Shown here: positions 30,476 to 38,397 of the stretch, piece after piece
How the letters are laid out: each line of letters starts with the position of its first letter
How positions within the stretch are numbered: the first letter of the stretch is position 1
Assembly: GCF_002742385.2 (NCBI RefSeq)
Contig: NZ_MJBI02000003.1
Span: forward strand, 1-64,000
Direction: 5' to 3'
Length of the DNA: 64,000 bases
Source of the DNA: Macrococcoides goetzii
Lineage (GTDB): Bacteria; Bacillota; Bacilli; Staphylococcales; Staphylococcaceae
Notes under the pieces: generated by a model
Database searches by the model: none
Told to the model about the DNA's origin: nothing
Seen by the model: only the letters and a program-made list of their open reading frames with translations
Program-made: the position numbers and the translations under genes

Positions 30476-30514
30476 AAGCTGAGATAAGGATTTCGTCCTT
30501 ATCTCAGCTTTTTA
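30476..30514. terminator. Bidirectional terminator, mnhG and thioesterase
   Basis: A perfect 15-bp stem AAGCTGAGATAAGGA / TCCTTATCTCAGCTT (30476-30510, loop TTTCG) followed by TTTAATT. The stop of the convergent thioesterase gene (30499) lies in its 3' arm. Confidence 0.92.
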
Positions 30515-30891
30515 ATTGCAACGGTACATCGTGACGTGGAAATTAATCTATCACTGTCATCATATACTTTTATTTCCCAAACATGAGTCGATTTTCCTTG
30601 ATGAATAATCAATGCTTTAGCATATACATCGCCTGACTTTGCGCTTGATATATGATTAGCATTAATCTCTAGACCTAATGGAATCTCATCTTTACCAATA
30701 AGTAACGATGAGCCATAAGATGCTGCTGTTTCACAAAGTGCAACAGTTGCTCCTCCATGTAGGTAACCAAATGGTTGACGGACAACATCAGTAATTGGCA
30801 TTTTCATGATGAGTACATCACCATCAAAACTTACTTGTTCAATCTTAAAATGTGTTATTAAACTTGGTACAGATAATAAATTTGAATCCAT
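30499..30891 (-). CDS. Hotdog-fold thioesterase (PaaI/YuxO type)
   Basis: The 130-residue protein has the PaaI-type pattern: QPFGYLHGGATVALCETAASYG with the HGG loop, and EINANHISSAKSGDVYAKALIIHQGKSTHVWEIKVYD. Members hydrolyse acyl-CoA or aryl-CoA, in some bacteria the menaquinone intermediate DHNA-CoA. The substrate cannot be fixed from the sequence. The ATG at 30891 follows GGGGG; an ATG at 30909 has no ribosome site. It lies 25 bases after the YuiF-like antiporter gene and is probably cotranscribed with it. Confidence 0.85.
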   Translation of the reverse strand: MDSNLLSVPSLITHFKIEQVSFDGDVLIMKMPITDVVRQPFGYLHGGATVALCETAASYGSSLLIGKDEIPLGLEINANHISSAKSGDVYAKALIIHQGKSTHVWEIKVYDDSDRLISTSRCTVAIKKLR

Positions 30892-30916
30892 GATATCCCC
30901 CATTACCACTTTTTAT

Positions 30917-32230
30917 CTATAATACCATTGCTGCGATAAATCCGAAAATAATGAGTGGTATATTAAACAATAAGAATGTCGGTACACACGTATCCCAAAT
31001 ATGGTTATGCTGACCATCCATATTAAGACCTGCTGTTGGACCAAGTGTAGAGTCACTAGCCGGACTACCTGCATCACCAAGTGCACCTGCTGTACCAATA
31101 ATAGCTATAATCGCCATGCTGCTAAGTCCAATAGATTCTCCTAACGGAATAAATAACGCAGCAATGATTGGAATGGTTGCAAATGAAGAGCCGATACCAA
31201 GTGTCACAATGAGACCAACGATTAACATAAAAATTATTGTTAATACTTTTGAACCATCAGTGAATGCTACCATGTCCTGAACTAATCGTTCTACATCTCC
31301 AGTTGCGCTCATAAGACTCGCAAAACCATTTGCAGTAAGCATCACGACACCAATGTAAGCCATAATCTTAATACCATCTGTTAAAGTGTCATCTAATTCT
31401 TTCCATTCATATGCAAATGAAACAAAGAATATTAATATCCCTGCTAATGCACCAAAGATCATTGATTCAGTCATCGTCTGCACAATAAACGTACTTAAAA
31501 TCGCAAGAATTGTAATAAATATGACATATGGTCTAAGCGGTGGTCTATTCTCAGTCGGTGCTAAAGCTACGGTATGATATGTTCTCGGTTTTCTAAATAT
31601 AATAAAGGCAAGAATGAGTCCTACAATAAATCCCATAGAAGGTATAATCATCGCTTTATATATGTCACTAAATTCAATCGCATAGTTTGCTTTATCGAAT
31701 CCTTTTTTAATAATACCGTGGAAGATGTATCCATAACCATAAGGCATCAATACATACGGAAAGTTTAATCCGAAACAAAGTATTACTGCCAACAATCTTC
31801 TATCTATCTTTAACTCATTAAATAAACTAAGTAAAGGTGGTATGATAATCGGAATAAATGCGATATGCACCGGAATAATATTTTGAGACATACAAGAAAT
31901 AATAATTAAAGAACCGAGTAATATTACTTTAGTGTATATTCTCGTATTTTTTTTATTTTCAACCTTTAGTTTATTTATTATTTTTTCAACAAAATAATCT
32001 GTAATACCACTATAAGAAATTAATGCTGCAAAGCCTCCAAGTAATGCATAGCTTAATGCAACTTCACTTCCATCCACTATACCTTCAGTGAATATTTTAA
32101 TGGTTTCTTCAATACCTAGCCCTGCAACAAGACCACCTGTTATTGCACCTATAAATAATGATAGTACAACATTAAGCCTACATAAACTTAATATGACCAT
32201 CACTAGTACTGCGATTAAAACTGCATTCAT
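30917..32230 (-). CDS. YuiF-like Na+/H+ antiporter family permease
   Basis: The 437-residue protein has about 12 membrane spans in two similar halves, with the NhaC/ArsB-type helix-break loops SYALLGGFAALISYSGI and SFATIPIIAALFIPLG, and GDAGSPASDSTLGPTAGLN near the C-terminus. It fits the Na+/H+ antiporter family (B. subtilis YuiF), suggested to move amino acids or sodium; the transported substrate is unknown. The ATG at 32230 follows a GGAGG-type site. Its gene lies downstream of YuiB and an unknown protein on the same strand. Confidence 0.82.
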   Translation of the reverse strand: MNAVLIAVLVMVILSLCRLNVVLSLFIGAITGGLVAGLGIEETIKIFTEGIVDGSEVALSYALLGGFAALISYSGITDYFVEKIINKLKVENKKNTRIYTKVILLGSLIIISCMSQNIIPVHIAFIPIIIPPLLSLFNELKIDRRLLAVILCFGLNFPYVLMPYGYGYIFHGIIKKGFDKANYAIEFSDIYKAMIIPSMGFIVGLILAFIIFRKPRTYHTVALAPTENRPPLRPYVIFITILAILSTFIVQTMTESMIFGALAGILIFFVSFAYEWKELDDTLTDGIKIMAYIGVVMLTANGFASLMSATGDVERLVQDMVAFTDGSKVLTIIFMLIVGLIVTLGIGSSFATIPIIAALFIPLGESIGLSSMAIIAIIGTAGALGDAGSPASDSTLGPTAGLNMDGQHNHIWDTCVPTFLLFNIPLIIFGFIAAMVL

Positions 32231-32285
32231 AAATAAATAACCTCCAAATACTTTAGTTCGCTAATGTACTAACATAATAAAGGAG

Positions 32286-33341
32286 TTATTTATTTTCGTC
32301 AAGTGCTTCATGCATTAATTTTATAATGTGGGCATAAACATGCTGATTATCAGGATAATTGATTAACTCAACTTCAAGTACATTTGGACTTATAACATTA
32401 GGCCCAAATTGTTCAAGTGTATTTATATCCATTACTTCTTTAGTTTCTAACTGATGCTGAAATTGATACGTAAACTCAAAGTCTTCCTGGATAAGTTTCG
32501 AAATGAATTGTAAATTATTATGTTTTATATTTATCTGTCTTTTGTCAATTTGGCTCATACTACTTATCAGTTCTACTTCATATTCCTGATTCTTTAAATA
32601 GATACAAGCTGTATTTAAACGATATTGTTTTGCATAGAACAACACATCATATAATATATTAAAGTAATTATGATGATGTGTTTTGACAGTCTTACCATTG
32701 AATGCAATGCGTGCTTCTCTTTCTTGTATCATTTCACTGTATTGAATATAGATAATTCCAACTGAAGATGCTAATAGTGCTCTTAACAATGATGTGGGTA
32801 TAGAACTGTCATGCGCTATAACGATAAACAATGTCGTAGAACTTTTGGAAATATATTCATACATCTTAATATTTTCATCTTTCACTAAGCATATCGTTCT
32901 TTCTGTAACTTCATCTGGAATTGCTGTTAGTGTATTTACCACGTTGCTATGATGATTATTTATTTTAAATAAGTTATACAACGCTGCTTGTATCATCATC
33001 ACTTGTTCATGTGACAAATATTTTGCCAGTAATGTCAGATGAATGTCCACATGGATAGCTCGTTTTACTGTTTCTGAATTTTCAAGATATAGATTTTCAA
33101 TAACTGTAACGAGATCAATAATCTTCTGCATATCAATATGCTTTAAATTTCCGACCGGTATAAATAAAAATAGAGTCTCCTCTGATGAAATAAAATATGG
33201 TAATATCTTATCCCTTAGAGGGTACTGTGCTTCAATGATTGCTTTATGATTTTCCAGTAATGGTCTTAACTGACTGATTTGTGATGGTAAAAAACACACA
33301 TAGCACCTGTCTATGTGTGTCTGTAAATGCTTATTTAGCAT
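32286..33341 (-). CDS. Unknown 351-residue cytoplasmic protein
   Basis: I do not recognise this protein. It has no signal peptide and no convincing membrane span, is rich in I, L, H, Q and N, and shows no Walker, helix-turn-helix or metal motif. The N-terminus holds two cysteines (RCYVCF) and the middle a basic/histidine-rich stretch (KTVKTHHHNYFN). The ATG at 33341 follows GGAG. It starts 12 bases after the YuiB stop, so it is in the NUDIX-YuiB transcript; the YuiF-like gene is 55 bases downstream. The alternating hydrophobic pattern suggests mixed alpha/beta folding. Confidence 0.7.
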   Translation of the reverse strand: MLNKHLQTHIDRCYVCFLPSQISQLRPLLENHKAIIEAQYPLRDKILPYFISSEETLFLFIPVGNLKHIDMQKIIDLVTVIENLYLENSETVKRAIHVDIHLTLLAKYLSHEQVMMIQAALYNLFKINNHHSNVVNTLTAIPDEVTERTICLVKDENIKMYEYISKSSTTLFIVIAHDSSIPTSLLRALLASSVGIIYIQYSEMIQEREARIAFNGKTVKTHHHNYFNILYDVLFYAKQYRLNTACIYLKNQEYEVELISSMSQIDKRQINIKHNNLQFISKLIQEDFEFTYQFQHQLETKEVMDINTLEQFGPNVISPNVLEVELINYPDNQHVYAHIIKLMHEALDENK

Positions 33342-33353
33342 ATGCCCACTCCT

Positions 33354-33674
33354 TTAAAACATTGTATATCCGCTGCGTCTTAAATTTCTAATGACAAATC
33401 CTGCAGTGATTGCTCCTATCAAGCCACCTGATAACATAATAATGTCTGCAGGTAAAAGGTGAGTTAAGCCTGTCCATAATTTATTAAATGCAAATTTTGG
33501 TTTTAATAAATAATCGGCTGTAGAAATTTTATCAACAATTGCAAATACAACAAAAGGATATAGAGCCGTCATTATCCACGTTGATTTCAGTAACATATTT
33601 AAAATAAATGCGATACCAAAAAATAAAACAAAAAATAAAAGTGTTGAAATTATCAATTGTATGAGTGCTGTCAA
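33354..33674 (-). CDS. YuiB-family small membrane protein
   Basis: The 106-residue protein has three hydrophobic segments: LIISTLLFFVLFFGIAFIL, IMTALYPFVVFAIVD, and PADIIMLSGGLIGAITAGFVI. It matches the YuiB family of Bacilli, of unknown function. The start is a TTG at 33674 with GGAGGGG seven bases upstream; no ATG is available nearby. It follows the NUDIX gene by 11 bases. Confidence 0.78.
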   Translation of the reverse strand: MTALIQLIISTLLFFVLFFGIAFILNMLLKSTWIMTALYPFVVFAIVDKISTADYLLKPKFAFNKLWTGLTHLLPADIIMLSGGLIGAITAGFVIRNLRRSGYTMF

Positions 33675-33685
33675 AAATGCCCCTC

Positions 33686-34165
33686 CTAAGTATATAAGTG
33701 ATAATGTGTATAATTAAAATGTGCTCCAGGAGACTCAGTACTTGTAAGCGTTATTGCTTCGCTTTTTTCCTGTAAAAGATGATGAATCATCGGTGACACA
33801 TTTTTGTCCTGTAGAATTGCTTCTGGTGTTTTCCAAGCTACAACTTCAATTTCATCATTTGGAAACTGAATAGTAATATCCGTTGTAAGCGGTTTGACAA
33901 GAAATAAAATCATATTATCAGATATTTCACCGTTAATAACACCACTTCTTAGTCCGATTACACCTTGAACTTCTCCTTTAATACCTGTTTCCTCATTTAA
34001 TTCTCTTAATACAGCCTGATCTGCAGTTTCACCATTATCAATAAAACCTGCAGGTGTACTCCACATGCCACGCATGCCGCTATATTGTTTTTTAAGTAAG
34101 AGCCATTCACCTGCATCATTAATTACAATTGCATTGACCCCTAACCAAACTTTATCTCGTGCCAT
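33686..34165 (-). CDS. NUDIX hydrolase
   Basis: The 159-residue protein contains a full Nudix box, GFIDNGETADQAVLRELNEETGI, with the metal-binding REUXEEXGU core. These Mg2+-dependent enzymes cleave nucleoside diphosphates linked to another group; the substrate here is unknown. The ATG at 34165 (MARDKVWLG) follows AAGGAG at eight bases. An in-frame ATG at 34207 lies beyond the upstream ndh terminator and can be discarded. It heads the NUDIX-YuiB-unknown gene set. Confidence 0.88.
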   Translation of the reverse strand: MARDKVWLGVNAIVINDAGEWLLLKKQYSGMRGMWSTPAGFIDNGETADQAVLRELNEETGIKGEVQGVIGLRSGVINGEISDNMILFLVKPLTTDITIQFPNDEIEVVAWKTPEAILQDKNVSPMIHHLLQEKSEAITLTSTESPGAHFNYTHYHLYT

Positions 34166-34182
34166 AATCTTCTCCTTACTTA

Positions 34183-34226
34183 TAAAAAAAGTGAGGTAGG
34201 CAATCATTATGCCCCGCTCACTTTTT
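34183..34226 (-). terminator. Intrinsic terminator of ndh
   Basis: Minus-strand stem AAAAGTGAG...GGCA/TGCC...CTCACTTTT (34187-34225, small bulge) followed by a T-run. It separates ndh from the NUDIX gene. Confidence 0.82.
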
Positions 34227-34249
34227 AAGCATTTAATATTGAGACAATA

Positions 34250-35452
34250 TTAAAATTTACCTTTTTTGTATGCAACACCAGCGCCACCAATTTTGAATAC
34301 TGCACGCGTATCAATTAATTTTTTCATGAATGCTGCTTTCTTACCAGTAATTTCTTTACCGAATACAACACCCACACCATCATGCGAACCTAAAGAACAT
34401 ACAGTTCCTTTATCATCATAAACAAATGCTGATAATTTTTCACCGTTTAATAATTTTTGAATTGCTTTAGCAGTGAATTCACCTTGTTGCATCGCAATTT
34501 GAGCAGTCGTTGGTAATGGACGCTCTCCGCTCATAACTGCTGAACAGTCACCGATAACAAAGATATCATCATAGCCGTCAATTCGTAAATCTTCACGTAC
34601 TACAATACGACCACGTTTAACACCATCAAATGATTCTTCCATTAATTTAGAACCACGAACACCAGCAGCCCAGATTACAGTGTTAGCATATAATTGTTCT
34701 TCCTGCTCGTTAACTTTAACAACGAAACCATTTTCGTTAGCAGCAACGATAGGTGTAGCGATTTTGAATTCAACACCACGTTTTTCTAAATAATTCATTA
34801 CATATTTCACTAAATCTTCAGAGAACATTGGAAGCATTTTTGGTGCCGCTTCAACACATGTTAATTTCACTTTAGATTGATCAATGTTGTATTCCTTACA
34901 TAATGCAGGTACTTTTTCTACTAATTCCCCTAATAATTCGATACCAGTAAAGCCGGCTCCACCTACTAAGATCGCTAAATCTTTTTCGTCTTTTTCTGTA
35001 CTGTTTGCATAGTGTGCAAAACGCTCTTCAATATGCGCAGCAATACGACGTGCAGTATTGATATTTTCAATTTGGAAAGCATGTTCTTTCATGCCTGCAA
35101 TACCAAATGTTTCTGATTCGAAACCTAATGCCACTACTAAAATATCAAACTTATAAGTCCCGTTTGTTGTTTCTACAGTTTTTTCATCTTTATTGATTTT
35201 AGTAACTTCGTCAACGACGAAATCTACTTTTGAATGATTTAAAACACTTGCGATAGGATATAAACAATCCTGATATTCACGCGTACCAGCTGAAGCTTCA
35301 TGTAACCAAGTTGCTTCATAGTGATATTCATTTTTGTTGATTAATGTAATATCACAATCTTGAGTAGAAACTAATTTCTGTAATTTAGTTACAGTTTGTA
35401 GACCAGCATATCCTCCACCTAATACAATAACTTTTTTTCTTTCAAATCCCAT
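34250..35452 (-). CDS. ndh: Type II NADH dehydrogenase (NDH-2)
   Basis: NDH-2 passes electrons from NADH to menaquinone without pumping protons and replaces complex I in this group. The 400-residue flavoprotein has the FAD loop [13 protein letters not shown], a second dinucleotide fold [18 protein letters not shown] for NADH, and [14 protein letters not shown] for FAD closure. The [10 protein letters not shown] region is the quinone-site motif of the family. Its C-terminus can attach to the membrane. A Rex-like operator stands about 57-74 bases upstream of the ATG, implying control by the NADH/NAD ratio. Confidence 0.95.
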   Translation of the reverse strand: MGFERKKVIVLGGGYAGLQTVTKLQKLVSTQDCDITLINKNEYHYEATWLHEASAGTREYQDCLYPIASVLNHSKVDFVVDEVTKINKDEKTVETTNGTYKFDILVVALGFESETFGIAGMKEHAFQIENINTARRIAAHIEERFAHYANSTEKDEKDLAILVGGAGFTGIELLGELVEKVPALCKEYNIDQSKVKLTCVEAAPKMLPMFSEDLVKYVMNYLEKRGVEFKIATPIVAANENGFVVKVNEQEEQLYANTVIWAAGVRGSKLMEESFDGVKRGRIVVREDLRIDGYDDIFVIGDCSAVMSGERPLPTTAQIAMQQGEFTAKAIQKLLNGEKLSAFVYDDKGTVCSLGSHDGVGVVFGKEITGKKAAFMKKLIDTRAVFKIGGAGVAYKKGKF

Positions 35453-35508
35453 TTGTATTCACCCATTCTCAATAAATTTTTTAATATATTAATCTTTCAA
35501 CCAATAAA

Positions 35509-35526
35509 ATGTGATTTTTGTCACAA
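35509..35526. promoter_or_regulatory. Rex-type operator upstream of ndh
   Basis: Read on the minus strand, TTGTGACAAAAATCACAT matches the Rex consensus TTGTGAnnnnnnTCACAA at 11 of 12 fixed bases. It lies about 57 bases upstream of ndh. In B. subtilis and S. aureus Rex senses NADH and represses respiratory or fermentation genes, and ndh is a known Bacillus target. Confidence 0.7.
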
Positions 35527-35610
35527 AGTTATTTTTGAATATTCCAACTTATATATTAAGACTTTTATACTATAAATACAAGTGAATTGTGAATATTATT
35601 ATGTGGAAGC

Positions 35611-35970
35611 TTAACAATTTTCTGGTGTACCTGCGACATCTTTTGTTCTAAATGAACTACCACATCCGCAAGATGCGATTGCATTTGGATTTTCAATTGC
35701 AAATCCACCACCCATCAATGATTGTTTAAAGTCTACAATCGTTCCATTTAATATTGGCGCATCTGCTTTATCTACCAATACTTTCACACCATAGTAATCT
35801 AAAACTTCATCATTTTCATCAGGATTTTCTTCAGCGCTCATACCGTATGATAAACCAGTACATCCGCCACCTTTTACAGAAATTCGTAAGTAACCGTTCG
35901 GTAAGCCATTGCTTTCCATCATTGATTTTACTTCATATGCAGCTGCCTCTGTTAAAATTACAGTAGCCAT
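35611..35970 (-). CDS. sufA: A-type Fe-S carrier (SufA/IscA/ErpA-like)
   Basis: The 119-residue protein has the A-type carrier fold with its three conserved cysteines: one in GGGCTGLSYG and two in ASCGCGSSF. Such proteins carry iron-sulfur clusters from a scaffold to client enzymes. It lies away from the sufCDSUB operon of this window but next to YuzB, Nfu and NDH-2 genes. AAGGAGG precedes the ATG at 35970. YuzB ends 13 bases upstream, so the two probably form one transcript. Confidence 0.9.
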   Translation of the reverse strand: MATVILTEAAAYEVKSMMESNGLPNGYLRISVKGGGCTGLSYGMSAEENPDENDEVLDYYGVKVLVDKADAPILNGTIVDFKQSLMGGGFAIENPNAIASCGCGSSFRTKDVAGTPENC

Positions 35971-35983
35971 AATAAATTCCTCC

Positions 35984-36220
35984 TTAAAATAACCATGTTT
36001 CTTCGATATGTTTGTAAATATTTTGTTTTAATAATTCTGGTGTGTCGCCTGTAACGATATCCCCGTTAACAAGTGCATAGAGACTATCATTACACTGTCC
36101 GCAATATGTTAGACAACCGTAGTCTAATACATCAATATTTGGATCATTAGATAATTCATCAAACACACTTTGACTTCCCTTGGCTAAATTTGAAATACAA
36201 AACTCCACAATTGGATTCAT
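35984..36220 (-). CDS. YuzB-family protein (UPF0349/DUF1450)
   Basis: The 78-residue protein begins [15 protein letters not shown] and has [22 protein letters not shown] with three cysteines in a ferredoxin-like spacing, then a helical end. The family is thioredoxin-fold-like and of unknown function, probably redox or metal related. The ATG at 36220 is six to eight bases after AAGGAAG; an ATG at 36226 is too close to it. It is divergent from the NDH-2-like gene at 36379. Confidence 0.82.
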   Translation of the reverse strand: MNPIVEFCISNLAKGSQSVFDELSNDPNIDVLDYGCLTYCGQCNDSLYALVNGDIVTGDTPELLKQNIYKHIEETWLF

Positions 36221-36378
36221 TTTCATCTTCCTTAATCATGATAACTTTTACTTATCATTTTATATCAACTTTTATTATCGTTAGTAGTATATAATCGCTA
36301 TAATTTAATGATAATCTATATTATAATTTAGATTGAGGAAAAACAATAGAACTTTGACTTACGAAGGGGATTAAAACA

Positions 36379-37443
36379 ATGAAAAATTTAGTATTACTTG
36401 GTGGGGGCTATGGCAACATGCGTATTATGCAAAGACTCCTGCCGAATACATTACCAGCGGAATACAATATCACATTAATCGATAAGATTCCATTTCATGG
36501 TTTAAAGACAGAGTTTTATGCACTAGCTGCCGGAACAGAATCTGATAAAGATGTACGTGTAGAATTTCCACAAGATAAGCGTCTAAATATTGTCTATGGA
36601 GAAGTTACACAAATTGACCTTGAAAAACAAATTGTATCTATCGGTGAAAATCATGTGGATTATGATGAGTTAGTAATAGGTCTTGGTTGTGAAGATAAAT
36701 ATCATAACGTTCCTGGTGCAGAAGAATATACATATAGCATTCAGACAATGACAAAAGCACGTAAAACTTATCAGGCGATAGCTGACTTGCCATCTGGCTC
36801 TACAGTGGGGATTGTAGGTGCTGGTTTAAGCGGTATCGAACTTGCAAGTGAATTACGTGAATCTAGGAAAGACTTAAAGATCCAACTTTTTGATCGTGGA
36901 GAAAGAATTTTACCGGCTTTTCCTGAGAAATTAAGTAATTATGTTAAGAAATGGTTCGATAAAAACGATGTAGAAGTTATTCCTAATTCAAACGTCGTTA
37001 AAGTTGAACCTGGTATGCTTTATAATAATGACGTTTCATATTCAGTAGATATTTGTGTATGGACGGCAGGTATACAACCTGTTGAAATTGTACGTAATCT
37101 ACCTGTTGAAATCGGTGATGGCAATCGTGTTAAATTAAATCAATATCATCAAATTCCGACGCATCCTAATGTTTACGTCGTTGGTGATTGTGCAGCTTTA
37201 CCGCATGCACCAAGTGCACAACTTGCTGAAGTTCAGGCAGAACAAATCATCGATGTTATGAAAATGATCTGGACAGATAAACCATTACCTGAAGTGATGC
37301 CAGAACTTAAATTACAAGGATTTATGGGCTCTTTAGGAGAAAAAGAAGGCTTTGCTTATTTAATGGAGAAAACAGTGACTGGAAGACTCGCACGATTAAT
37401 GAAATCAGGTGTCTTATGGTTATATAAATATCATAATGGATAA
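36379..37443 (+). CDS. NDH-2-like FAD-dependent pyridine nucleotide oxidoreductase
   Basis: The 354-residue protein is a second type II NADH dehydrogenase-like enzyme (YumB type). It has the FAD loop LVLLGGGYGNMRI, a second fold VGIVGAGLSGIELASEL for NAD(P)H, and HPNVYVVGDCAALPHAPSAQLAEVQAEQ for flavin closure and the quinone side. It lacks part of the C-terminal membrane domain of full NDH-2 (354 against about 400 residues). S. aureus also has two such genes at this place. The ATG at 36379 follows AAGGGG. It could be a respiratory NDH-2 or a soluble reductase. Confidence 0.85.
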   Translation: MKNLVLLGGGYGNMRIMQRLLPNTLPAEYNITLIDKIPFHGLKTEFYALAAGTESDKDVRVEFPQDKRLNIVYGEVTQIDLEKQIVSIGENHVDYDELVIGLGCEDKYHNVPGAEEYTYSIQTMTKARKTYQAIADLPSGSTVGIVGAGLSGIELASELRESRKDLKIQLFDRGERILPAFPEKLSNYVKKWFDKNDVEVIPNSNVVKVEPGMLYNNDVSYSVDICVWTAGIQPVEIVRNLPVEIGDGNRVKLNQYHQIPTHPNVYVVGDCAALPHAPSAQLAEVQAEQIIDVMKMIWTDKPLPEVMPELKLQGFMGSLGEKEGFAYLMEKTVTGRLARLMKSGVLWLYKYHNG

Positions 37444-37480
37444 AATAAAACGATTAGGTCATCCTAATCGTTTTATTTTA
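37442..37480. terminator. Bidirectional terminator, NDH-2-like gene and YuzD
   Basis: A perfect 17-bp stem from 37442 to 37479 (core ACGATTAGG/CCTAATCGT, loop TCAT) flanked by A- and T-runs on both strands. It touches both stop codons of the convergent genes. Confidence 0.92.
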
Positions 37481-37784
37481 CATAATGTTCTTCTACGAAT
37501 TTAGTAACCTGTGGTAATTGAATATATCCATCAGCCACTATTTCATCATCCATCGTAATTAACGGATAGAATAACTCATCATTGTTAATCTGCTCAATGA
37601 TATTTTCATCATGATCTGTTAAGTTTTCAGATTTATTAATGTCAATATAGTTATAGTTAAATTGTAAATCCGGAAACTTTCGATCTAAATTCGGTTGAAC
37701 CCAGTCATAAATATCTTTAGATGTCGGTGCATTTACACAACTTGCACATACAACATCAGCGCCGTAAATGATAACATTTATCAT
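37473..37784 (-). CDS. YuzD-family thioredoxin-like protein (DUF1462)
   Basis: The 103-residue protein begins INVIIYGADVVCASCVNAPTSKD, with a CASC dithiol in the position of the thioredoxin active site, and ends with a beta-strand/helix pattern (FYPLITMDDEIVADGYIQL). This is the DUF1462/YuzD family, structurally thioredoxin-like, role unknown. The ATG at 37784 has GGGGG somewhat distant (about 11 bases). It is convergent with the NDH-2-like gene and divergent from nfu. Confidence 0.82.
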   Translation of the reverse strand: MINVIIYGADVVCASCVNAPTSKDIYDWVQPNLDRKFPDLQFNYNYIDINKSENLTDHDENIIEQINNDELFYPLITMDDEIVADGYIQLPQVTKFVEEHYVK

Positions 37785-37883
37785 TTATGATACATCCCCC
37801 TTTAAACTATCGTATTTATATGCTATATTGATTATACTAAAAAAGTTAGAGTAAACCACTACATTTACTCGAAAGGAGTTAAA

Positions 37884-38126
37884 ATGACAACTGAACAACA
37901 AACAATGTTTGATGCTGTGAATGAAGTATTAGAGAAATTACGTCCATTCTTATTAAGAGATGGTGGCGATTGTGAATTAGTAGATGTTGAAGATGGAATC
38001 GTTAAACTTCGCCTTTTAGGTGCATGTGGTACTTGCCCTTCATCAACAATTACATTAAAAGCTGGTATTGAACGCGCGTTACTTGAAGAAGTACCTGGCG
38101 TAGTAGAAGTAGAACAAGTATTTTAA
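37884..38126 (+). CDS. nfu: NifU C-terminal-type Fe-S scaffold/carrier (Nfu)
   Basis: The 80-residue protein is a stand-alone Nfu domain: [21 protein letters not shown] then [23 protein letters not shown], with the CxxC that binds a bridging [4Fe-4S] cluster. S. aureus Nfu helps mature aconitase and other Fe-S enzymes. AAAGGAG precedes the ATG at 37884. It is monocistronic with its own terminator. Confidence 0.94.
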   Translation: MTTEQQTMFDAVNEVLEKLRPFLLRDGGDCELVDVEDGIVKLRLLGACGTCPSSTITLKAGIERALLEEVPGVVEVEQVF

Positions 38127-38136
38127 TGATGATTTG

Positions 38137-38165
38137 AACCGAGACAACAGTCTCGGTTTTTTATT
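38137..38165 (+). terminator. Intrinsic terminator of nfu
   Basis: Stem AACCGAGAC/GTCTCGGTT (38137-38158, loop AACA) followed by TTTTATTTT, ten bases past the nfu stop. Confidence 0.92.
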
Positions 38166-38172
38166 TTGACTC

Positions 38173-38264
38173 TTTTAGCGGTATTTTGACGATAGTATTT
38201 TCGATTCCGCTATTTCTCACTAGTTTTAGCGGTATTTTGACAATAGTATTATCGATTCCGCTAT
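38173..38264. repeat. Two 41-nt hairpin repeats between nfu and bioB
   Basis: TTTTAGCGGTATTTTGAC starts at 38173 and again at 38224 (51 bases apart), each continuing to ATTCCGCTAT. Both copies can pair TAGCGG with CCGCTA (38176-38181/38207-38212 and 38227-38232/38258-38263). They differ at two internal positions. No T-run follows, so they are not simple terminators. Function unknown. Confidence 0.85.
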
Positions 38265-38346
38265 ATCTTTAATACAAAATAAATGAGATTGATTAATAAA
38301 TAACTTAAATCCATTTTATGACCTACTACTAATTTAATCTCCACCC

Positions 38347-38380
38347 ATTGTAAACCTATGATATAATTTAGTTAACTAAT
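38347..38380 (+). promoter_or_regulatory. bioB promoter with BirA-type operator
   Basis: An extended -10 element (TGATATAAT, hexamer at 38362-38367) lies between two half-sites, TTGTAAACC (38348-38356) and GTTAACTAA (38371-38379), 14 bases apart. The left half matches, and the right resembles, the BirA operator halves TTGTWAACC/GGTTWACAA. BirA would repress bioB when biotin is sufficient. Confidence 0.65.
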
Positions 38381-38397
38381 TATTAGGGGGACTAAAA

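Noticed and set aside
36240-36378. Fur or PerR box in the YuzB/NDH-2-like divergent promoter
   Set aside because: TGATAATCTATATTA matches only one half of the Fur core, and the region is very AT-rich, so chance is likely.
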